Positions 7,500 through 11,544 of a stretch of 11,544 bases of DNA are shown one piece after another. The translations under genes and the position numbers were made by a program. Source of the DNA: Candidatus Nealsoniibacteriota bacterium (GTDB taxonomy: Bacteria > Patescibacteriota > Minisyncoccia > Minisyncoccales > MHMH01); NCBI GenBank assembly GCA_030700195.1, contig JAUYKD010000028.1, positions 1 to 11,544 on the forward strand. Direction: 5' to 3'. The notes beneath the pieces are model-generated. The model ran no database searches. It saw only the letters and a list, made by a program, of their open reading frames with translations, and had not been told where the DNA came from. Within the stretch, counting starts at the first letter, position 1, and each line of letters starts with the position of its first letter.

Positions 7500-7529
7500 A
7501 AAAAGAGAAGTCCGATTAAGACTTCTCTT
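7498..7529 (-). terminator. Intrinsic terminator of the Nudix-like gene
   Basis: A perfect 10-bp inverted repeat (arms 7503-7512 and 7520-7529, loop 7513-7519) is followed, on the minus strand, directly by TTTTT (7502-7498) and then AATCTTT. That is a standard stem plus U-tract for transcription coming from the Nudix-like gene. Its stop codon (7516-7518) lies in the loop, so the last four sense codons form one arm. On the plus strand the stem begins 3 nt after the gmd stop, but the nearest T-run (7540-7546) is 10 nt beyond the stem, so termination of gmd transcripts here would be weaker. Confidence 0.78.
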
Positions 7530-8406
7530 GTAGAGCTTGTTTTTTTGTTGTTTCGGTAATCCACCCCTCTCCTAAGATATTTTGGCCAGAAGAAAAGATA
7601 GCAACCGGTTTTTCTCTCCCTACAGGCACCAAACGGATAACCCTATTAAGAGAGATATCAGGGTGTTCCCAGTGGGATTCTCCGTCAAAAAGACGCAGTT
7701 CTTTCAAAGAAAAAGGTATTTCTATTTCCCAATAAAGAGTAAGAACAGCTGAAGCGATTTCGGGGTCAATAAAGATTACGACATCATCTAGTCTTACTTG
7801 GCGGTCTGGAGTTTTTAACAGCAGAGTTTGAGCGTCCCCCTTGTTTTTCCAGGTAAGTTCTTTTATTGAGAGCGGAATCATCGCCGTTGGTTTTAGTCCC
7901 CACTTTTCGATATTTATTTCTGTTTCTTGCCGAGATTGTAAGAAATAAACTCGGTTATGGATATCACCGATCAGTATTTCTTCAGCGACTTCTTTTTCAG
8001 CGATTTCTTTTGGGCTGAACAGCTGTTCGATGTTATCGGGAACGCCGCCAGGGATTAGCCATCCTTGAGGCATAATGTCACGATAAGTACTGACGATGTA
8101 TCTGATTCCCTCTATTTTTAGAATCAGACAGCAATCCCCGCAGATTATCTCTAATGGATGACCGGGCGCGGCAACTTTGACGCTATTTGAGGTTTGTTCT
8201 TGCCAGAGTTGCAATTGTCGTTGCAGCCAACTTTTTGAAGCAGAATTAAAGTGGTCTCTTCTTTCCTGGCCGGTTGTGATAAATTCCGTTTCGCTGGTTA
8301 TTTCCGCTTGGAGAACGCCGGGCTGATTCAGCCAAGCGCGAGTGACTCTAGCTGTGCAGATATTACCTTCGTTTACTTTTTTCAATAAATCCCGATAAGT
8401 TTTCAA
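7516..8406 (-). CDS. Nudix-like hydrolase, unusual 296-aa form
   Basis: Residues about 85-150 look like a Nudix core. STYRDIMPQGWLIPGG (106-121) matches the usual R...GW.lPGG lead-in. G121-x5-E127, then K138-E-V-A-E142-E143-x-L-I, resembles GX5EX7REUXEEXGU but with ten instead of seven residues in the middle and Lys/Leu at the Arg/Gly positions. Such enzymes hydrolyse nucleoside diphosphates linked to another moiety. The flanking regions (1-84, containing a Gln-rich helix at 62-71, and about 200-296) are unrecognised, and the protein is about twice as long as a simple Nudix enzyme. TTG 8404-8406 is chosen because AAGGAG sits 9 nt upstream. The gene is antisense to gmd and the epimerase, with its own promoter and terminator. 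It is poorer in lysine and richer in glutamine than its neighbours, hinting at separate origin. The substrate is unknown; a GDP-sugar is possible from context. Confidence 0.62.
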   Translation of the reverse strand: MKTYRDLLKKVNEGNICTARVTRAWLNQPGVLQAEITSETEFITTGQERRDHFNSASKSWLQRQLQLWQEQTSNSVKVAAPGHPLEIICGDCCLILKIEGIRYIVSTYRDIMPQGWLIPGGVPDNIEQLFSPKEIAEKEVAEEILIGDIHNRVYFLQSRQETEINIEKWGLKPTAMIPLSIKELTWKNKGDAQTLLLKTPDRQVRLDDVVIFIDPEIASAVLTLYWEIEIPFSLKELRLFDGESHWEHPDISLNRVIRLVPVGREKPVAIFSSGQNILGEGWITETTKKQALQEKS

Positions 8407-8415
8407 TTAACTATT

Positions 8416-8425
8416 CTCCTTTCCT
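8416..8425 (-). promoter_or_regulatory. Strong ribosome binding site deciding a TTG start
   Basis: On the minus strand this reads AGGAAAGGAG, with AAGGAG (8421-8416) ending 9 nt before the TTG at 8406. It is the best Shine-Dalgarno in the window and fixes a non-ATG start for the Nudix-like gene. The neighbouring plus-strand genes (gmd, the epimerase, the cupin and the aminotransferase) have none or only weak ones. Confidence 0.8.
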
Positions 8426-8438
8426 AATTTAATAATTC

Positions 8439-8467
8439 ATTCTAACTAAAAATTAAAAAAATGTCAA
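8439..8467 (-). promoter_or_regulatory. Near-consensus sigma70-type promoter of the Nudix-like gene
   Basis: On the minus strand the -35 is a perfect TTGACA (8467-8462), the spacer is exactly 17 bp (8461-8445) and the -10 is TAGAAT (8444-8439), 5 of 6 to consensus. Transcription would start near 8432, giving a leader of about 25 nt that carries the ribosome site. The -35 box overlaps the start codon and next two codons of the divergent epimerase at 8461, so the two transcripts could interfere with each other. Confidence 0.78.
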
Positions 8468-9399
8468 TAGAAGATAAAAAAGTGTTTGTGGCTGGCGGTA
8501 CGGGTTTCGTTGGTAAAGCAGTTATCAGAAAATTAAAAGAGAGAAGTATTAATTACGTAACAGGTTCTTTAAGTCAAGGGATTGATTTTAGGAACTTTGA
8601 ACAGGTTAAGGCCTTTTTCCAAAAAGAAAAGCCGGATTATGTCATTAACTGCGCTGCTTTCGTGGGCGGCATTCAATTCGGCTTAGAACATCTTGGTGAG
8701 ATATTTTTCAATAATACCCTAATGTCCGCCTATTTAATGGAAGGGGCCAGATTATCGGGAGTGAAAAGATTCGTCAACCCAATTTCCAATTGCGCTTATC
8801 CGGCTCATTTGTCAAAATTCAAAGAAAAAGATTTCTGGTCGGGTCCCTTGCACGAATCGGTCTTGGCTTATGGGGCCGTCAGAAAGATGAGCTGGGTACA
8901 GGGTTGGGCTTATGCTCGCCAATACAATTTCGATTCAGTGCATTTAATTCTGCCCAATATGTACGGCCCCGGAGATTATTTTGATGAAAAGAGATCTCAC
9001 GCCTTGGGCGCTTTGGTCATGAAATTCTACGAAGCTAAAAAACAGGGAAAACCAAAGGTCATCGTTTGGGGAACGGGCAAGCCAATTAGAGAGTGGCTTT
9101 ATGTTGACGATGGCGCTGAAGCCCTGATTAAGGCCTTAGAAATTCCTTTGGCGATCGAGCCGATTAATATCGGCCGGGGAGAAGGAATCTCCATTAAAGA
9201 ATTAGCAGAACTGATTAAAGAAATTGTCGGCTATCAAGGCAAGATTGTTTTAGATAAAACCAAGCCGGATGGCGCTCTTTGTAAAATTATGGTAGTTGAT
9301 AAAATGAAAGAGATTTTTAACTGGACACCGTCCACTACTCTAAAAGAAGGCATTCAAAAAACAGTTGAAGATTATAAACATGAAAAAAGAAGTCATTAA
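8461..9399 (+). CDS. NAD-dependent epimerase/dehydratase, GDP-L-fucose synthase-like
   Basis: This 312-residue extended SDR is closest in layout to GDP-L-fucose synthase (Fcl/WcaG, epimerase-reductase on GDP-4-keto-6-deoxymannose). Landmarks are FVAGGTGFVG (9-18), NCAAFVGGI (63-71), the SNCAYP motif (109-114, matching SSCIYP; S109 and C111), LPNMYGPGDYFD (164-175), RSHALGALVMKF (178-189, H180 at the catalytic histidine site), WGTGKPIREWLYVDD (about 203-217) and KPDGALCK. The usual Y-x3-K is AYGAVRK here: Y137 with Arg141 at +4 and Lys142 at +5. I recall similar SDRs with this arrangement, so it is probably a sister family of true Fcl; hence no gene symbol. There is no SD before ATG 8461 and only a weak possible promoter (TTAACT, 18 bp, AATAAT at 8407-8436). 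The 3' end overlaps the cupin gene by 20 bp. Confidence 0.85.
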   Translation: MSIEDKKVFVAGGTGFVGKAVIRKLKERSINYVTGSLSQGIDFRNFEQVKAFFQKEKPDYVINCAAFVGGIQFGLEHLGEIFFNNTLMSAYLMEGARLSGVKRFVNPISNCAYPAHLSKFKEKDFWSGPLHESVLAYGAVRKMSWVQGWAYARQYNFDSVHLILPNMYGPGDYFDEKRSHALGALVMKFYEAKKQGKPKVIVWGTGKPIREWLYVDDGAEALIKALEIPLAIEPINIGRGEGISIKELAELIKEIVGYQGKIVLDKTKPDGALCKIMVVDKMKEIFNWTPSTTLKEGIQKTVEDYKHEKRSH

Positions 9400-9787
9400 A
9401 GATAAAGACCGGATTTTAGCTGTAATTTTAAGGGAGGGCGACTTTCCCGAAGGGTTGAGTTTTCATACGGAGGAAAAAGATTTTGTCCAATTGGCTACTT
9501 GGTATTATAATAAAGGGAAGAAAACCTCCACTCATTCTCATAAAATTGCCGAAAGAAAAGCCGATAGAACCCAAGAAGTAATTTATTTGAAGAGGGGGAA
9601 AGCAAAAGTAGAGATTTACGCCGAGGATGATAAACTTTTAAGCGAGATAATTTTGAAGGCTGGAGATTTGATAATAATCTTCGGCGGTGGGCACGGTTTC
9701 GAGATTTTAGAGGATGGTACCCAGGCCATAGAATTTAAAAACGGACCTTATTTGGGACTGGAAAAAGACAGAAGATTATTAATATAA
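9380..9787 (+). CDS. Cupin-domain protein of a sugar-biosynthesis cluster
   Basis: This 135-residue protein has a single cupin fold. Motif 1 is seen as H52-x-H54 in STHSHK, and after an extended loop E66 in QEVIYLKRG. Motif 2 is KAGDLIIIFGGGHGFEIL (93-110, H105). It ends with EFKNGPYLGLEKD, which matches small cupins I associate with DegT aminotransferases and SDRs in surface-sugar clusters. These residues could bind one divalent metal. It resembles FdtA/QdtA-type sugar ketoisomerases only in size and fold; the loop between the HxH and Glu is longer, so that function should not be assigned. ATG 9380 is preferred over TTG 9365, since the TTG lies deeper in the epimerase and gains nothing in motif content. 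The gene is coupled to the epimerase by a 20-bp overlap, so a step on the same GDP-sugar is likely. Confidence 0.8.
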   Translation: MKKEVIKDKDRILAVILREGDFPEGLSFHTEEKDFVQLATWYYNKGKKTSTHSHKIAERKADRTQEVIYLKRGKAKVEIYAEDDKLLSEIILKAGDLIIIFGGGHGFEILEDGTQAIEFKNGPYLGLEKDRRLLI

Positions 9788-9827
9788 TCCGTTCTGCGAA
9801 TTTTTATTCAAATAATACGAATATTAT

Positions 9828-10913
9828 ATGTCTTTTATCAATCAAATTGAGCCGGTTTATGGAAAGGAAGAAATAAAAGCGGTAATGGATTATTTAAAAT
9901 CAGGCGGCTGGCTGACCGAGTTTAAGAAAACCCGTGAGTTTGAAGATATGATTGCCAAATTTACCGGGGCTAAGCATTGTTCGGTGGTGACTAACGGCAC
10001 GGTTAGTTTGTTTATTGCTTTAAAAGCTTTGGATGTGGGGCCGGGAGACGAAGTGATAGTGCCTGATATTACCATGGCCGCCAGCCCCAATGCGGTTATT
10101 TTAACCGGAGCCAAGCCGGTTTTCGTTGATATTGAAGAAGAAAGCTTATGTCTTGACGTGGCCAAAGTGGCTCAAGCTATTAACAAGAAAACCAAAGCGG
10201 TCATGCATGTTTCGCTTAACGGCCGGGCGGGCGAGTTATTAAAATTGAAGAAGCTTTGTCAAAAAAAGAAGATTTATTTGATTGAAGATGCGGCTCAATC
10301 GCTCGGCTCTTTCTATCAGGGGAAGCATTTGGGCCGGCACGGTATTATCGGCTCTTTTTCTTTCAGCATGCCCAAAATTATAACAATGGGCCAGGGAGGA
10401 TGCTTAATCACTGACAGCCAGAAACTTGATGATAAAATAAAACTTATTAAGGACTTTGGCCGAAAGAGCGGGGGCGTGGATTTTTATGAAACAGTTGGAT
10501 GGAATTTTAAGTTTACTGACCTCCAGGCAGTTATCGGTATAGCGCAGATGAAAAAATTGAAAGCAAGGATGGCCAAAAAGAAAAGAATATTTAAATTATA
10601 TCGTCATCTGCTGGCTGGCGTGAAAGAAGTAAAGTTTATTGAAACTGATTTAAGACAAACTACTCCCTGGTTTATGGATATTCTAGTAAATCGGCGAGAA
10701 AAACTGATTGCTTATTTAAAAACGCAGGGCATTGGCTCGCGATCTATTTACCCATCTCTGCACAATCAACCAGCTTATAATAAAAAAGGAAGTTATCCAG
10801 TTGCTGAAAGAACAGCTAATAAAGGGCTTTGGTTGCCATCTTCGGTAAATTTAACCGAGAAAGAAATTAAATACATCTGCCAACAAATTAAACAATTCTA
10901 CTCGATTCCTTAG
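9828..10913 (+). CDS. DegT/DnrJ/EryC1/StrS-type sugar aminotransferase
   Basis: This 361-residue PLP enzyme transfers an amino group, usually from glutamate, to a nucleotide-linked keto-sugar. VTNGTVSLFIALKAL (54-68), GDEVIVPDITMAAS (73-86), KAVMHVSLNG (123-132) and LIEDAAQSLGSFYQGK (151-166) match the family in order. The PLP lysine is K183 in FSFSMPKIITMGQGG; its presence argues against the dehydratase branch (ColD type, His at this site). WNFKFTDLQAVIGIAQMKKL (about 224-243) is the conserved substrate/PLP block. Length and spacing resemble perosamine synthase, and with gmd upstream GDP-perosamine is the simplest product, but related amino sugars are possible. The start ATG has no SD. The gene follows the cupin after 40 bp of AT-rich spacer, with no hairpin seen there. 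Confidence 0.9.
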   Translation: MSFINQIEPVYGKEEIKAVMDYLKSGGWLTEFKKTREFEDMIAKFTGAKHCSVVTNGTVSLFIALKALDVGPGDEVIVPDITMAASPNAVILTGAKPVFVDIEEESLCLDVAKVAQAINKKTKAVMHVSLNGRAGELLKLKKLCQKKKIYLIEDAAQSLGSFYQGKHLGRHGIIGSFSFSMPKIITMGQGGCLITDSQKLDDKIKLIKDFGRKSGGVDFYETVGWNFKFTDLQAVIGIAQMKKLKARMAKKKRIFKLYRHLLAGVKEVKFIETDLRQTTPWFMDILVNRREKLIAYLKTQGIGSRSIYPSLHNQPAYNKKGSYPVAERTANKGLWLPSSVNLTEKEIKYICQQIKQFYSIP

Positions 10914-10926
10914 GAATATTAATACT

Positions 10927-11268
10927 ATGTCAAGGAAAATGATTCAATATTACAAGCTTCCGTTATGGTTTGAACTAAGAATGAGATTGAGAAACCAATA
11001 TTACGGTTTATTCAGAAAGAAATTATTAGTCAAGAAACTTGCTGAAAGAAAAGGAGAATGTAGGCACTGTGGAACTTGTTGTAGGGTGATGCAACTCGGA
11101 TTTAAGTGCCGCTTTTTTGACGAAAAGACCAATAATTGCCGACTTTATGGTACTAAATTAATGCCAAGGTCCTGTAAATCATATCCTTTTGATTTGGAAA
11201 ACAGCTGCCGTGATAAAATAACGGAGATAAGAGAGAAATGTGGCTATTATTGGGAAGCCGATAAATAA
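10927..11268 (+). CDS. YkgJ-like CxxCxxCC cysteine-cluster protein
   Basis: This 113-residue protein has a basic N-terminal 40 residues and then a cysteine cluster: ECRHCGTCC (44-52; C45, C48, C51, C52), C61 in KCRFFD, C71 in NCRLY, C83 in PRSCKSYPFD, C94 and C105. This is the CxxCxxCC domain (PF03692-like, YkgJ/FliB relatives), thought to hold zinc or an iron-sulfur cluster; biochemical roles are mostly unproven. It has a normal size for a minimal member. An AGGA that overlaps the upstream TAG stop lies 11 nt before the ATG, so translation may be coupled to the aminotransferase. Position between a sugar aminotransferase and a glycosyltransferase suggests a part in the same pathway, but no mechanism can be read from the sequence. 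Confidence 0.85.
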   Translation: MSRKMIQYYKLPLWFELRMRLRNQYYGLFRKKLLVKKLAERKGECRHCGTCCRVMQLGFKCRFFDEKTNNCRLYGTKLMPRSCKSYPFDLENSCRDKITEIREKCGYYWEADK

Positions 11269-11275
11269 ATTAATC

Positions 11276-11544
11276 ATGTCTAACAATAATCACACAAAAG
11301 TAAGTTTAGTTATTCCGGCTCGCAACGAAGCCAAATCGCTGGGGAGAACAATTCAAGAGATACCGGCCGGTTTTATTGACGAAATAATTGTTTCTGACGG
11401 CCATTCTACCGATGGTACCCTGGAAACAGCCAGGGATTTGGGCTGTCAAGCCATTACTCAAGAAGGCAGAGGGTTTGGCTTGGGCATTATTTCTGGCATT
11501 AAACATTGTACCGGAGATATTATTATCATCATGGATGCCGACGG
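11276..11544 (+). CDS. GT2 family glycosyltransferase (3' partial)
   Basis: An open frame starts at ATG 11276, 7 nt after the upstream stop, and runs off the right edge; 89 complete codons are visible. The start LVIPARNEAKSLGRTI and the later IIIIMDADG are the nucleotide-binding and DxD parts of a GT-A/GT2 enzyme. The first acidic motif reads VSDGHSTDGT where DDGSTDGT is usual, so the second Asp of the pair is Gly here. TQEGRGFGLGIISGIKH matches the K/R-G-xG-xGxxxG segment of polyprenyl-phosphate-sugar-synthase-like enzymes. No SD is visible. It probably continues the sugar cluster to the right; the donor and C-terminal membrane helices, if any, are out of view. Confidence 0.85.
   Translation, partial: MSNNNHTKVSLVIPARNEAKSLGRTIQEIPAGFIDEIIVSDGHSTDGTLETARDLGCQAITQEGRGFGLGIISGIKHCTGDIIIIMDAD

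Noticed and set aside
7292..7533. Frames on both strands over the end of gmd (7292-7492 minus, 7330-7533 plus)
   Set aside because: Both are shadows of the strongly conserved gmd C-terminus without motifs of their own.
9365..9379. TTG 9365 as start of the cupin
   Set aside because: ATG 9380 is the better start codon, and the five extra residues carry no motif and lie deeper in the upstream gene.
9890..10165. Minus-strand 91-codon frame opposite the aminotransferase
   Set aside because: It is antisense to conserved aminotransferase blocks, with no ribosome site or domain.
9828..10913. Aminotransferase as a ColD-type GDP-4-keto-6-deoxymannose 3-dehydratase
   Set aside because: That branch has His at the PLP position, whereas Lys183 is present here.
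11306..11506. Minus-strand frame at the right edge
   Set aside because: It is opposite clear GT2 motifs (IPARNE, DGHSTDGT) of a plus-strand gene that runs off the window.
1..11544. CRISPR array, tRNA/rRNA genes, insertion sequences or att sites
   Set aside because: No spaced direct repeats, cloverleaf or rRNA-like stretches, transposase or integrase genes, or long terminal repeats were found by eye on either strand.

Overview
This window looks like a piece of a bacterial surface-glycan locus. The DNA is AT-rich and the proteins are lysine-rich. Genes are packed tightly, with ATGA-type and longer overlaps, two genes appear to start at TTG, and many starts lack a Shine-Dalgarno (SD) sequence. 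Together with the gene content this suggests a Patescibacteria/CPR-type bacterium (for example Parcubacteria) or another low-GC uncultured lineage. That placement is an inference from style only; no marker gene is present. The standard genetic code fits every gene.

Left part (1-1975). A FemAB-type aminoacyltransferase enters from the left edge (5' end missing). It converges on, and overlaps by 112 bp, a minus-strand GT39/ArnT-like membrane glycosyltransferase, which has an extended -10 promoter (TGCTATAAT) just upstream.

Middle part (1976-6312). Five plus-strand genes form a tight operon with gaps of at most 4 bp or overlaps: an LPG-synthase-TM/flippase-like membrane protein, a class I SAM methyltransferase, a polysaccharide deacetylase, a polyprenyl-phosphate-sugar-synthase-like GT2 with two C-terminal membrane helices, and a GT4 glycosyltransferase. 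The set fits assembly and modification of a lipid-linked glycan. The GT2 could make the polyprenyl-phosphate sugar that a GT39-type enzyme uses as donor.

Right part (6313-11544). A second block starts with gmd (GDP-mannose 4,6-dehydratase), preceded by two candidate promoters. It continues with a GDP-L-fucose-synthase-like SDR, a small cupin, a DegT/DnrJ-type PLP aminotransferase with its lysine intact, a CxxCxxCC (YkgJ-like) cysteine-cluster protein, and a GT2 glycosyltransferase that runs off the right edge. The likely theme is synthesis of a GDP-6-deoxy- or GDP-amino-6-deoxy sugar followed by its transfer.

The most unusual object is a minus-strand gene (7516-8406) set between gmd and the SDR. 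It encodes a 296-residue Nudix-like protein with a non-standard Nudix box. It forms a self-contained expression unit: a perfect TTGACA -35, 17-bp spacer, TAGAAT -10, strong SD, TTG start, and an intrinsic terminator whose hairpin loop holds the stop codon. Its -35 box lies in the first codons of the divergent SDR. This resembles an independently expressed 'cargo' gene inserted into a sugar operon, although a functional link to GDP-sugars is also possible. No RNA genes, CRISPR arrays, insertion sequences or mobile-element genes were seen, and no gene-free stretch exceeds about 120 bases.
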